From Desmonostoc muscorum FACHB-395 (lineage in GTDB: Bacteria > Cyanobacteriota > Cyanobacteriia > Cyanobacteriales > Nostocaceae): a DNA stretch of 64,000 nt. The stretch is taken from the NCBI RefSeq assembly GCF_014698035.1, contig NZ_JACJSF010000022.1, positions 1-64,000 of the forward strand. The letters run 5' to 3'. Positions 18,538 through 27,650 of this stretch are shown piece by piece. The notes under the pieces are model-generated. The model saw only the letters and a list, made by a program, of their open reading frames with translations, had not been told where the DNA came from and did no database searches. The number at the start of each line of letters is the position of its first letter. Position 1 is the first letter of the stretch. The position numbers and the translations under genes are program-made.

Positions 18538-18662
18538 GGCATAGGGCATGGCTAACAATTTAGATGAGGAAATATGGGAAGTAGGAGAACTAAGGGGAGA
18601 TTTGCACTAAGCTTTTCGCCTCTGCCCAATGCCCAATGCCCAATGCCCAATTCCCCATTCCC
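18530..18662. repeat. Low-complexity inverted repeat (GGGGCATAGGGCAT / GCCCAATGCCCAAT)
   Basis: Tandem GGGCATAGGGCAT units are followed by complementary ATGCCCAATGCCC units and CCCATTCCCCC. The repeat lies between two convergent genes and could fold into a long hairpin ending both transcripts. Confidence 0.65.
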
Positions 18663-18664
18663 CC

Positions 18665-19831
18665 TTACTGCAAAAGCCCAATCATGTGCAAGAAGCCGTG
18701 ACCGGTAATTAGCTCGATGATTAAGGCAATAAAGCCCAACATGGCAATTCGACCATTCCAGACTTCAGCACTAGTTGTTAGACCCCATTCCCAACGCTCT
18801 TGGGGGTACATTTTCACCATTTTTTTCATTTGGGCAGCTTGCGAAAGCTTGAAGCTGGGGTTTTTCAGCGCATCAATCACTAAGTCTGCAAGTGCATTAA
18901 TAAATACTGGATGAGTATTAGGAGCAGGAACGCGACGGAAGTTGTGAATTCCTGATTCCTCTGCTACTTCCCGATACTCAATATCAATTTCTTGCAGTGT
19001 CTCAATATGCTCTGAGACAAAACTGATAGGCACGACAACTAAATCTTTTACGCCTTGTGCGCCTAGTTCTTTGAGCGCATCTTCAGTATAGGGTTGGAGC
19101 CATTCTACTGGGCCGACACGACTTTGGTAAGCTAAAGTATGGGCATTGGGACGATTGAGAGTCTGCATAATCAGGGCAGTACATTCCTCAATTTCTTGCT
19201 GGTAAGGGTCGCCAGCCTCTTCAACGTAGCTTTTCGGAACGCCGTGAGCGCTGAAGAATATATGAACCTCGTCTGGATTAGGAAACTGCTCAAGTTCTTG
19301 GGCTATCAGTTCCGCCATTGCTTGGAGATAGCCTGGTTGTTTGTACCAAGAAGGAATAACGGTGTATTCAATGGGCTGAAGTTTTGGGTCTTCTTGCCAA
19401 AGTTTATCTAAAAGTCGAAAGCTGGAACCACTAGTACTGATAGAAAACTGGGGATATAGTGGTAATATCACCAGGTGTTCTATATTGTCTTGCGTGATCT
19501 GTGCGATCGCTTCTTCTGTATAGGGATGCCAATAACGCATTCCGACGTAGATATTGGCTTCTTGCCCTAAATAACCCAACTGTTCTTTTAAAGCTTCCCC
19601 TTGCGCTTCCGTGATCCGCCGCAATGGTGAACCACCACCGATTTGCTTATAATTTTCTTGAGATGTTCTGGTTCGCCGCGAGGCAATAAACCAGGCTAGG
19701 GGTTTTTGCAACCAGCGAAAAGGTAGGCGAATAATTTCTGGATCGGAAAATAGGTTATACAAAAACGGCCCGACATCTTCTAGCTTATCAGGGCCACCGA
19801 GATTGAGTAATAATACGCCTACACGACCCAT
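18665..19831 (-). CDS. hemH: Ferrochelatase with C-terminal chlorophyll a/b-binding (CAB) domain
   Basis: 388 residues. Residues about 1-320 are ferrochelatase ([37 protein letters not shown], the catalytic [10 protein letters not shown], and [13 protein letters not shown]). The C-terminal 45 residues form a linker plus one membrane helix with the Hlip motif [11 protein letters not shown], then [14 protein letters not shown]. The enzyme inserts Fe2+ into protoporphyrin IX for haem. The CAB tail, known in cyanobacterial and plastid FeCH, binds chlorophyll and pigments and links haem and chlorophyll synthesis. It starts at an ATG and is monocistronic. Confidence 0.96.
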   Translation of the reverse strand: MGRVGVLLLNLGGPDKLEDVGPFLYNLFSDPEIIRLPFRWLQKPLAWFIASRRTRTSQENYKQIGGGSPLRRITEAQGEALKEQLGYLGQEANIYVGMRYWHPYTEEAIAQITQDNIEHLVILPLYPQFSISTSGSSFRLLDKLWQEDPKLQPIEYTVIPSWYKQPGYLQAMAELIAQELEQFPNPDEVHIFFSAHGVPKSYVEEAGDPYQQEIEECTALIMQTLNRPNAHTLAYQSRVGPVEWLQPYTEDALKELGAQGVKDLVVVPISFVSEHIETLQEIDIEYREVAEESGIHNFRRVPAPNTHPVFINALADLVIDALKNPSFKLSQAAQMKKMVKMYPQERWEWGLTTSAEVWNGRIAMLGFIALIIELITGHGFLHMIGLLQ

Positions 19832-19925
19832 AGCTGTTACTTTCCCCCAATCTTTTCAGATTTTTTACTAATGTTAACAATATATCTTTATTAAATAATA
19901 AAGCTTAATAGCAAGGAAATATGCA

Positions 19926-20549
19926 ATGGCAACAATTTTAAGGGATTGGAGTTACCGCTATCAGTGGCTTTATGATAGTATCTCTCGTTTAGCAGCCTTA
20001 AGTGTAGGTGGTGAAGCCCGTTTTCGGCAACTTGCTTTGCAAGCCTTAACAATTCACTCAGATACTCAGGTTTTAGATTTATGTTGCGGTAGTGGTCAAA
20101 CAACACAATTTTTAGTAAAACTTTCACAAAATGTAACAGGATTAGATGCTTCACCTAAGTCTTTGCAACGGGCGCGGCTAAATGTCCCGGAAGCGTCTTA
20201 TGTCGAAGCTTTTGCCGAGGAGATGCCATTTGCAGATAATCAGTTTGATATGGTGCATATCAGCGTTGCCTTACATGAAATGCAGCCTCAGCAATTACGA
20301 AAAATTATTAATGAAGTTTATCGGGTGCTGAAGCCAGGAGGGGTATTTACGCTGGTGGATTTTCACGCTCCAACAAATCCGATATTGTGGCCTGGGATAT
20401 CACTGTTTTTGTTGTTGTTTGAGACAGAAACAGCTTGGCAATTGTTAAAAACTGATTTGGCTGGATTGTTAACTGAGACTGGGTTTGATGTTAGTAAGCC
20501 AATTTTATATGCAGGTGGTAGTTTACAAGTTATACAGGCAAAGAAGTGA
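19926..20549 (+). CDS. Class I SAM-dependent methyltransferase
   Basis: 207 residues of the Methyltransf_11/25 type. Motif I (VLDLCCGSGQTT) binds SAM, with an acidic residue at the end of strand 2 (VTGLDASPKSL) and the post-motif FAEEMPFADNQFDMVHIS. LKPGGVFTLVDFHAP follows. The C-terminal region has a hydrophobic stretch (WPGISLFLLLFET) that could associate with membrane or a lipid substrate. It is most like the UbiE-like methyltransferases of unknown substrate in cyanobacteria. It is divergent from hemH with 94 bases between the starts. Confidence 0.82.
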   Translation: MATILRDWSYRYQWLYDSISRLAALSVGGEARFRQLALQALTIHSDTQVLDLCCGSGQTTQFLVKLSQNVTGLDASPKSLQRARLNVPEASYVEAFAEEMPFADNQFDMVHISVALHEMQPQQLRKIINEVYRVLKPGGVFTLVDFHAPTNPILWPGISLFLLLFETETAWQLLKTDLAGLLTETGFDVSKPILYAGGSLQVIQAKK

Positions 20550-20812
20550 GATAGAATTAAGGCGAACGCTGTAGCTTTTTCTTAGAAGAAAGCTTCGCTC
20601 CCTAATAGGGATTTTGTTTTATTGCGATAATACTGCTGCAATTTAATTTGTCTGTATTGCTCGTTTCCATCCCTAATAGTTTGGGTTGCACAAGACCCTT
20701 GGGAATATGCTCTCTCAATTGTTCTGAATTTAGATGCACTGAAATAATTGAGCTTATGGAAATAATGTAGTGCGTCAACGCAGTGTAACGCACTATACAA
20801 ATAAATTAACCC

Positions 20813-22906
20813 TTAAACTTCAACATTCAAAGTCCGCACCAAAAAAGCCCATTTATCTGCGGCTTCCTCGATAATTTTAGCAGTGGGTTTACCTGCACCA
20901 TGTCCTGCCTTAGTCTCAATTCTAATTAAGACTGGCGCATCACCTGCGTGAGCTTCTTGCAAAGCGGCGGCAAATTTGAAACTATGAGCAGGGACAACGC
21001 GATCGTCATGATCGGCTGTGGTAATTAAGGTTGCTGGGTAAGCTGTATCTGGTTTGATGTTGTGGAGTGGCGAATAAGCATACAGCGCTGGAAATTCTTC
21101 TGAATTATCTGCTGAACCATATTCGGAAGTCCAAGCCCAACCGATGGTAAATTTGTGGAACCGCAACATATCCATCACGCCGACTGCTGGTAAAACTGCA
21201 CCAAACAAATCGGGGCGCTGTGTCATGCAAGCACCTACCAATAAGCCACCATTACTACCACCTGCGATCGCTAGCTTCTGTGTCTTAGTATATTTATTAG
21301 CAATCAACCACTCAGCTGCACCAATAAAGTCATCAAAGACATTCTGCTTTTTATCCTTCATTCCTGCTTGATGCCATTCTTCACCGTATTCTCCACCGCC
21401 GCGTATATTGGGCATAGCATAGATACCACCCATCTCCATCCACACCAACAGACTCACAGAAAAGCCAGGTGTCATTGAGGCATTAAAACCACCATAGGCA
21501 TAGAGATAAGTGGGGTTATTTCCATCTAATTTAATGCCATTTTTGTGGGTAATAAACATGGGTACTCTAGTACCATCTTTGCTCTGATAAAAAACCTGTT
21601 TTGTCTCATAATCGTTAGGATTAAAATCTACCTCTGGCTGACGAAAAACAGTGCTTTTACCAGTTATCATATCGTAGCGATAGATGGTTCCTGGTGTGGT
21701 AAAACTGGTGTAACTATAAAAAGTTTCGGTATCATGACGTTTTCCTCCAAAACCTCCGGCTGAACCAAGCCCAGGTAATTCTACCTCACGAATAAACCCG
21801 CCTTTGAGGTCAAAGATTTTAATTTGGCTATGAGCATCTTTGAGGTAATCAGCAACAAATTGGTTATTGAGTATGCCTACACTTTCTAAGGTTTCTGCTG
21901 ATTGAGGAATGATTTCGCGCCAGTTTTCCGGCGCAGGGCTTTGAGTGTCAATTGCAATAACTCTTCCCCGTGGTGCATTTAAATCTGTGCGGAAATAAAA
22001 GAAGCGATCATCATTGTCGATAAAGCTGTAATCTGCCTCGAATTGGTTAATTAATTCTACGACTTCAGCATTAGGGTTAGTTAAATCTTTGAAGAAAACC
22101 AAATTTTTGGAGTCAGTACCCAGCCAAATAGAAATTATTAGATAATGTCCATCTTCAGTAACACCACCACCAAAACCCCATTCTTTTTGGTCAGGACGAT
22201 GATAAATTAGTACATCTTCTGATTGAGGGTTGCCTAGTTGATGATAGTAGAGCTTTTGATAATAGTTAACATCTTCTAATTGAGTTTTTTCATTCGGCTC
22301 GTCGTAGCGACTGTAGAAGAAACCTTGATTATTATGTGTCCACGATGCACCAGAAAATTTAATCCATTTCAGATGGTCTTGTAGGTCTTCACCAGTTTCA
22401 ACATCGCGTACTTTCCACTCTTGCCAATCAGAACCAGAGGTTGATAGACCATAAGCTAAAAGTTTACCATTCTCGCTAATAGAAAATCCTGAAAGAGCAA
22501 CAGTACCATCTTCTGAGAGTTGATTGGGATCGAGTAAAACTTTGGGTTGATCTTCGAGGGTTTTGAGAGTGTAGAGGACACTTTGGTTTTGCAGTCCATC
22601 ATTTTTAAAATAAAAGTAGCGATCGGTGGAACCGTCTCCTAGAGATTCGCCTTCTTTAAAAGGGATACCATATTTTTCATAATCCCAAAGTTTGGTAAGG
22701 CGCTGTTTAATTTTTTCTCTGGCAGGAATTTCACTCAAATAACCAAAGGTAATTTGATTTTGTGCCTCAATCCAAGCCCTTGTTTCTTCAGAGTCAGGGT
22801 CTTCTAACCAACGATAAGAATCTGTGACTAAAGTACCGTGGTAGTTATCGACTTGATTGCTTTTGTGGCTGGATGGGTAGGTGATAGTTTTTTTAGATGA
22901 GGGCAT
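20813..22906 (-). CDS. Prolyl oligopeptidase (S9A family)
   Basis: About 697 residues from the ATG at 22906 (MPSSKKTITYP); a farther upstream ATG is less likely. The N-terminal seven-bladed propeller region begins with DSYRWLEDPDSEETRAW. The C-terminal alpha/beta-hydrolase domain has NIRGGGEYGEEWHQAG, the nucleophile GGSNGGLLVGA, the Asp of DHDDRVVPAHSFK and the His of KAGHGAGKPT. The product cleaves short peptides after proline, in the cytoplasm or periplasm; no signal peptide is visible with this start. The length is normal for the family. Confidence 0.94.
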   Translation of the reverse strand: MPSSKKTITYPSSHKSNQVDNYHGTLVTDSYRWLEDPDSEETRAWIEAQNQITFGYLSEIPAREKIKQRLTKLWDYEKYGIPFKEGESLGDGSTDRYFYFKNDGLQNQSVLYTLKTLEDQPKVLLDPNQLSEDGTVALSGFSISENGKLLAYGLSTSGSDWQEWKVRDVETGEDLQDHLKWIKFSGASWTHNNQGFFYSRYDEPNEKTQLEDVNYYQKLYYHQLGNPQSEDVLIYHRPDQKEWGFGGGVTEDGHYLIISIWLGTDSKNLVFFKDLTNPNAEVVELINQFEADYSFIDNDDRFFYFRTDLNAPRGRVIAIDTQSPAPENWREIIPQSAETLESVGILNNQFVADYLKDAHSQIKIFDLKGGFIREVELPGLGSAGGFGGKRHDTETFYSYTSFTTPGTIYRYDMITGKSTVFRQPEVDFNPNDYETKQVFYQSKDGTRVPMFITHKNGIKLDGNNPTYLYAYGGFNASMTPGFSVSLLVWMEMGGIYAMPNIRGGGEYGEEWHQAGMKDKKQNVFDDFIGAAEWLIANKYTKTQKLAIAGGSNGGLLVGACMTQRPDLFGAVLPAVGVMDMLRFHKFTIGWAWTSEYGSADNSEEFPALYAYSPLHNIKPDTAYPATLITTADHDDRVVPAHSFKFAAALQEAHAGDAPVLIRIETKAGHGAGKPTAKIIEEAADKWAFLVRTLNVEV

Positions 22907-23091
22907 AATCTTAGGTTGAAGTGCTTCTTTACATACTACAAAGATAGACCTAAGATGTGGGACATACATTGACCAAACCTGCGGAAAATTCTAATCGGAA
23001 AGGGTAACAGCCAGGTTACTACTTAGCAGCAAGCAGCCCTGTTAGGATTTGAATCAGTAAGAAAAAACTATAATTTGCTTACCTACTCCTT

Positions 23092-23315
23092 ATACCAATT
23101 CTGTATGAAGATGCGCTAAACCATAACTAAAAGAAAGAAAAACGTGGACGCATTAGCGAAGCGGTAGCGACAAAGGAGCGTCAGAGGCTTGCCGCAGTCT
23201 ACCGCAAAGGACGCATACTCCTACGGAAAAGCAAGCTACGCGCAGCGTCTCGTTAGAGAAGGACACAAAGAAAGAAGTTAAAAAGGTTTGGCGCAGCCTC
23301 ACAAAGAAATGGTAT
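23092..23315 (+). mobile_element. MITE-like element, ATACCAATTCTGTATGAAG family, long copy
   Basis: The ends are imperfect inverted repeats: 5' ATACCAATTCTGTATGAAGA, continuing TGCGCTAAACC; the complement of the 3' end reads ATACCATTTCTTTGTGAGGC, then TGCGCCAAACC. The 224-base body codes for nothing. A second copy, inverted and with a shorter interior, is at 52226-52359. The interior contains a short shuffled repeat (GCGAAGCGGTAGCGAC, GCTTGCCGCAG) that the 52-kb copy lacks. Confidence 0.75.
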
Positions 23316-23324
23316 TAAACCAAC

Positions 23325-23415
23325 AGGACTTACGCAAAATAATGAAAAAACGAACCACAGAGGGCGCAGAGGACACGGAGAAATAAGAGTTTCAGAGAGT
23401 TCTTGCGTAAGTCCT
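23325..23415. mobile_element. MITE-like element with AGGACTTACGCAA termini
   Basis: A perfect 13-bp terminal inverted repeat (AGGACTTACGCAA at 23325-23337, its complement at 23403-23415) bounds a 91-base non-coding unit. A related, more diverged unit is at 63216-63290, and a single end occurs at 24698-24710. Confidence 0.7.
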
Positions 23416-23492
23416 AACCAAAAATTCCAGAGGTATCGTTACAGCTTTTCTTTTCTTACTCTCACAAAGACGAGACTCTACGGGATGAATTA

Positions 23493-24668
23493 TTAAGCAA
23501 TACTCCCACGCTTTCTGGCTTCTTTGTAGGAAGTTCCGACATTTTTTAAACCAGCTTTAATCATTTGTTGTTCTAGGAGGGCAAAGAAACGCGCTCTATC
23601 GCCACCTTTTACCACTGCTTGATTATGCGCTTCGGCGATCGCAACTGGGTAGCCATATCCTTTTTGTACTTGTGCCAGCATTAGCCCCAATGCTTGATCT
23701 AACATGGTTGCATTCTCCGCTACCCATGCCGGAACTTCGATTCGGGCGATTTCGGTGCCAACGTGGACATAGCAAAAATAAATGGTTTGATCGCCGTAGA
23801 GTTCGAGAATCGGAGAATTACTCCGCCAAAGGGTACTACGTTGTCCTGGTTTGAGTCTGGTTGCCCAAACAGAAGTATCTCGCAACTGTTCAAAAATTTT
23901 ACAAGGTACTTTTTCTAACTGATTTGGACAATGACTTTTACAGTCTGGTACTGGATGAGGACAAGCCAACAATCGTAAAAAGTTCATTGTTTCGATGCTG
24001 CGAGAGGCACTAAGATAACCCATCAGGGGAATTTGAGTATCACGCATTTGCTGCCAAGCTTCCAGGATGGGGGGTAAAATGCGATCGCGTGCGTCCATCG
24101 GTAACTGTTCTAAAAACCAGTAAATTAACGAACCATCTACCATCGCTAATGCTGGTGCTTCCCCTTTAGCCGCACATGCAAGTTCTGCTAAAACCGTTGT
24201 TTCTGATGCAGTGCGGCGGAAACTCATCCATTCCTCGGTTCTAATTCCCCACTGCCGAGACATATATAAATCTTCTGGGCGGTAAAATACTTCTGGCAAA
24301 CTATCGAGTAGCGGATGGCGGTTTTGTCCGTAGTGTAAGACGACTCTGCCAATATTGAGTAGATAACAGTAAGCAATTTCGTGATGGTTGGGGGCAATTT
24401 GAGAACCATCGGTAGCGATGACAGTATGAATTTTTGGCGGAACTGAGATATCGATGCAGGTTTCTAGCGGCTCAATTGGGGTAGCATTAGCAAATAGAAT
24501 GCGATCGCGCCATTTTTCCTGGCGATCAATTAAATCTTGTTGAGATTCATAAGCATTTTTTAGATGTTGTTGTGCCAATTCTAAACGCTGGCGACTGGCA
24601 GCAGCTTCTAAGGTAAGATGCTGACTTAAGCCCTGCATTTGTCGCGCCAGTTTTGTTAAATCAAGCAT
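23493..24668 (-). CDS. NurA-domain nuclease
   Basis: About 391 residues from the ATG at 24668 (MLDLTKLARQMQ). The frame stays open upstream to 24800, but that extension is encoded by a repeat element. The NurA (5'-3' nuclease) signature acidic motifs are present: VIATDGSQIAP and LAMVDGSLIYWFLEQ, each with a metal-binding Asp. A cysteine-rich insert (ACPHPVPDC, then CPNQLEKVPC) may bind metal. The C-terminus has IAEAHNQAVVKGGDRARFF. NurA acts with HerA in DNA-end resection in archaea; cyanobacterial members are poorly studied and no HerA gene is adjacent here. Confidence 0.82.
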   Translation of the reverse strand: MLDLTKLARQMQGLSQHLTLEAAASRQRLELAQQHLKNAYESQQDLIDRQEKWRDRILFANATPIEPLETCIDISVPPKIHTVIATDGSQIAPNHHEIAYCYLLNIGRVVLHYGQNRHPLLDSLPEVFYRPEDLYMSRQWGIRTEEWMSFRRTASETTVLAELACAAKGEAPALAMVDGSLIYWFLEQLPMDARDRILPPILEAWQQMRDTQIPLMGYLSASRSIETMNFLRLLACPHPVPDCKSHCPNQLEKVPCKIFEQLRDTSVWATRLKPGQRSTLWRSNSPILELYGDQTIYFCYVHVGTEIARIEVPAWVAENATMLDQALGLMLAQVQKGYGYPVAIAEAHNQAVVKGGDRARFFALLEQQMIKAGLKNVGTSYKEARKRGSIA

Positions 24669-25169
24669 AAAGGTAAGTGATAAATTAGGAGTTTTATAGG
24701 ACTTACGCAAACAATAGTCAAAACCCTGAATCCTCCGATAAATTGGAGGACTTTGAGAGAGGTTTTTGCCCCCCTTAAAAAGGCTACGGTGTACACACAT
24801 CTTTCTAGAAAACCAAAATCGTCGTAGATCCCCCTAAATCCCCCTTAAGAAGGGGGACTTTGATAGCTTTTTGCCCCACTTTTTAAGGGGGGTTGGGGGG
24901 ATCAAAAGCTTGTGGGACAACTTTAAAAGACTTGTGTGTACACCGTAGCCCTGTGGGAGAGAGGTTCTAAAAATAAGTTGCACATTGCGTTACATCTTTT
25001 AAATATCTCGCTTCGTTGCCATTTTGCTAGAAAATTAAAATAATTCGTAATTGATAATTAGACTTTAATGATTGCTAATGTAATTCGTAATAAAAGTAAG
25101 TTGGAGATTTAGACCACTTACAAATTACGAATTACTTTAAAGTAGCAGGCAAAGCCCATTACGAATTAG
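24669..25169. other. Intergenic region with MITE-like repeats
   Basis: 501 bases. It holds a lone AGGACTTACGCAA end (24698-24710), the element at 24782-24950, and a CGTAATTCGTAATT-type AT-rich repeat around 25035-25165 (AATTCGTAAT and its complement ATTACGAATTA). No gene is seen. Confidence 0.6.
24782..24950. mobile_element. MITE-like element with GGCTACGGTGTACACACA termini
   Basis: A perfect 18-bp terminal inverted repeat, GGCTACGGTGTACACACA at 24782-24799 and its complement at 24933-24950, encloses a core of self-complementary runs (GATCCCCCTAAATCCCCCTT ... AAGGGGGGTTGGGGGGATC). The same core type lies inside the elements at 35283 and 45033, which have different ends. Confidence 0.75.
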
Positions 25170-25955
25170 TTAAAGCCAAGCACGGAAATCTCTGGCAAAC
25201 TGAGACAGTGATAACAAATGAATTTGCGGATCATTTTGAGCCGCTTCTCTTTCTGCTTGAGTATTATAGCCCCAGTCGGCAAGGAACAGTTTCACGTCTC
25301 CAAGGTCTGTTTGCTGTTTAACTAACTGCAACGTCTTGAGTCTATCTTCTACAAACCAGAGACTAACTGGCTTGTTTTCTGTTTGTTGTTTTAATTCTCG
25401 CAAAATTTCATATTTGGGGCGCTTGACTTCTTTCCCAAAAATTGCTGCTGCTGGTAAATTAACTCCTTCTTGTTGGAGCAACTGCTGTACAAAACGTCCC
25501 TCTTTAGTGGTTACAATGTATAGCTTAACTCCACCGTCAAGAGTTAATTTGATTTTTTCTATTACGCCCGGATAAAATCTATGCAGACTTAGCCAACAGT
25601 CTAAATCCGTGGTAATCCATTCATCCCGTTGGTTATCTAGTTTCGCAGCAATTTCTCTTGCTTGTAACTTGTCATTTAACAAAAGTTGTGGGGCGATGCT
25701 TAACCATTCATGAAGAATTTTCTCATCAGGAATTCCATCTACTAGCGCTTTGATTAAAACGGGCATTTCCCAACCCGTCTCAATTACAGGCCGTAAACGA
25801 TAGAATCTCAAAGCTAAATCATCTGCTGGTGTGTCATTAGCTGGCGACCAAATTTCACAGTAGGTACGCCATGCTACCTCAAAATATTCAATTAGTCCGT
25901 CGCAAATCACTCCATCAAAGTCCAGGGCTAAAATCGTGGGACTACTTGCGGTCAT
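25170..25955 (-). CDS. HAD-superfamily hydrolase
   Basis: 261 residues from the ATG at 25955 (MTASSPTILALDFDGV); a longer start at 25997 is possible. HAD motif I is LDFDGVICDG (nucleophile Asp and acid Asp), motif II is LYIVTTKEG, the motif III lysine is around KEVKRPKYEIL, and motif IV is LWFVEDRLKTL. A large helical cap lies between motifs I and II (about residues 20-135). The C-terminus (DWGYNTQAEREAA) fits the cyanobacterial HAD group. It is probably a cytosolic phosphatase; the substrate is unknown. Confidence 0.85.
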   Translation of the reverse strand: MTASSPTILALDFDGVICDGLIEYFEVAWRTYCEIWSPANDTPADDLALRFYRLRPVIETGWEMPVLIKALVDGIPDEKILHEWLSIAPQLLLNDKLQAREIAAKLDNQRDEWITTDLDCWLSLHRFYPGVIEKIKLTLDGGVKLYIVTTKEGRFVQQLLQQEGVNLPAAAIFGKEVKRPKYEILRELKQQTENKPVSLWFVEDRLKTLQLVKQQTDLGDVKLFLADWGYNTQAEREAAQNDPQIHLLSLSQFARDFRAWL

Positions 25956-26093
25956 TGTTTTGAGGATTAAAACTGCTGTTGTCAGCTTACCCGACAAATT
26001 TAAATTATGCAGTAATTTTTGTTAGTCTTTTAGAATTTCTAACTTGCTCAAAAAGTATGGTGGCATTGTCTAATCTAATTTGATATTGGTAGC

Positions 26094-26663
26094 TTAACGA
26101 GGATCTACGGCAGGTTTATGATCAACTAAACGAACTTGGTTTTGCTTGACTACTACAGTGATTAGTGGTAAAGAACGCTTTGCTGGGCCATGAACGACTC
26201 GACCCTGAGAATCATATTGAGATCCATGACAAGGACAAATAAAATGATTCTTCTCAAGATCCCACTCAACTGTACATCCTAAATGGGTACAAGTTGGATT
26301 GATAGCATACTCAGCAATCTTTGGCCCGTCTTGAATGATGAGATAATCAACGCTATTGTCTGGCAAGCCTTTTACGAGAATCGGAATTCCAGACTTTGCA
26401 GTTGTCAATAGTGCATTAGTCTCAATTTGCTTGCCGTCTTTGTCTAGTGCCACAGATCCGGGAAGATAATTTTCACAGCGCGAATTCTTTGGATAAAGGG
26501 AACAAAGGGTTTCTAGGCTGATCTCACGACTTTGGCTGACTTTGGGAAATAGATATGCGATCGCTACTGATGCAACTGTACCACCTAGCGTATAAGTTAA
26601 AAAATCCCGGCGCGTTTTTATCCTAGCTGGAATTTTGCCGTTAGTAGAATAATTATCTTTCAT
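26094..26663 (-). CDS. Rieske [2Fe-2S] protein (divergent PetC-like)
   Basis: 189 residues from the ATG at 26663; a TTG five codons upstream is weaker. An N-terminal twin-arginine-like signal anchor (KTRRDFLTYTLGGTVASVAIAYLF) precedes the Rieske domain. The cluster ligands are CTHLGC and CPCHGSQ, with the conserved GPAKRSLP loop. Before the domain lies an extra cysteine pair (LCSLYPKNSRCENYLPG) absent from canonical PetC of cytochrome b6f. It is probably a minor Rieske protein of the plasma or thylakoid membrane. It is 68 bases downstream of the ABC permease gene on the same strand and may be co-transcribed with it. Confidence 0.85.
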   Translation of the reverse strand: MKDNYSTNGKIPARIKTRRDFLTYTLGGTVASVAIAYLFPKVSQSREISLETLCSLYPKNSRCENYLPGSVALDKDGKQIETNALLTTAKSGIPILVKGLPDNSVDYLIIQDGPKIAEYAINPTCTHLGCTVEWDLEKNHFICPCHGSQYDSQGRVVHGPAKRSLPLITVVVKQNQVRLVDHKPAVDPR

Positions 26664-26730
26664 GACCCGATATACCAAGAAAGGTCTACTAATATAGTAC
26701 GGCGCGATCGCAGAAAATTATTCCTTGCCT

Positions 26731-27570
26731 TTAAGTTGTTTTACTCGTAAAAATACCGTATTTAGGACTAAATAGTAATGCCAGCAAAAATAACCCCGAT
26801 ACGACTAAAACGATCGCAGGGCCAGAGGGCAAGTTATAAAAGTAGCTGAGATACATCCCACTAATACTGGAAATTACGCCAATTACCGCACCCAAAATCA
26901 TGACTTGGTTGAGACGCTTAACTAATAAATAAGCGGTGGCTCCTGGTGTAATTAAAAGCGATAATACTAAAATCACACCCACAGCTTTCATGCTGGCGAC
27001 AATTGTCAAAGCTATTAGTACCATCAATCCAAAGTTTAGCCGATTAACCGGCAAACCCGCAGCTTGAGCGCCTAAAGGATCAAATGTGTAAAATAAAAGC
27101 TCTTTATATAATAAAACAACAACTATTAAAACAATAGTGGCAATGATCGCAGTGTCTCGCACTTCATCAATGGTAACGCCAAGAATATTGCCAAAAAGGA
27201 AGTGATTTAAGTCGATTTTATTATCTTTTTGAATAACAGTAATTAGGGTGATACCAAGGGCAAAGAATGCTGAAAAAACTATACCCATTGCCGCATCTTC
27301 TTTGATTGGCGATCGCACTCTAATCCAGGCGATCGCCATTGTACTCAGAACACCCGCAATGAATGCGCCAACATATATATTTGCTCCCACCATAAAAGCG
27401 ATCGCTAGTCCGGGTAAAACTGAGTGACTGATGGCATCACCCAACAAGGCTAGGCGCTGTACCATTAGGTAGCTGCCTACAACTGCACACAACATCCCAA
27501 CTAAAATAGCAATCACGAGCGATCGCTGCATAAAGCCGTATTGCAATGGCTCAATTAATGCTTGTAACAT
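26731..27570 (-). CDS. Metal (Mn/Zn-type) ABC transporter permease
   Basis: 279 residues with about eight hydrophobic helices, of the ABC-3 (MntB/ZnuB/TroC) family. Family blocks are present: VGSYLMVQRLALLGDAISHSV near the start, KEDAAMGIVFSAFFALG, and LITPGATAYLLVKRL. It forms the membrane channel of an importer for Mn2+ or Zn2+ together with the ATPase just upstream and the divergently encoded lipoprotein. About 80 bases of TCATTGGTCATT/TTTGTAATTTGTAA short repeats separate it from the ATPase gene. Confidence 0.9.
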   Translation of the reverse strand: MLQALIEPLQYGFMQRSLVIAILVGMLCAVVGSYLMVQRLALLGDAISHSVLPGLAIAFMVGANIYVGAFIAGVLSTMAIAWIRVRSPIKEDAAMGIVFSAFFALGITLITVIQKDNKIDLNHFLFGNILGVTIDEVRDTAIIATIVLIVVVLLYKELLFYTFDPLGAQAAGLPVNRLNFGLMVLIALTIVASMKAVGVILVLSLLITPGATAYLLVKRLNQVMILGAVIGVISSISGMYLSYFYNLPSGPAIVLVVSGLFLLALLFSPKYGIFTSKTT

Positions 27571-27650
27571 ATTTTGTCATTGGTCATTGGTCATTTGTAA
27601 TTTGTAATTTGTAATTTGTCATTCACTAATGTTTCATACTCAATGACATT

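Larger units (their letters stand above)
22907..23491. other. Intergenic region holding two adjacent MITE-like elements
   Basis: 585 bases between two minus-strand genes. About 370 bases are covered by two inverted-repeat elements (23092-23315 and 23325-23415), listed separately. No gene is seen. Confidence 0.65.

Noticed and set aside
22907..22969. Longer start of the prolyl oligopeptidase
   Set aside because: The 21 extra residues have no family counterpart, and the ATG at 22906 gives the standard N-terminus.
23030..23070. tRNA-like sequence (GGATTTGAATCA)
   Set aside because: No acceptor or anticodon stems can be formed around it.
23100..23300. CRISPR array
   Set aside because: The GCGAAGCGGTAGCGAC-type units are irregular in spacing and sequence, with no constant repeat-spacer pattern. 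They are shuffled intergenic repeats.
24669..24800. N-terminal extension of the NurA gene
   Set aside because: The extra codons are encoded by a MITE-like terminal repeat (GGCTACGGTGTACACACA) and have no similarity to NurA. The ATG at 24668 gives the normal start.
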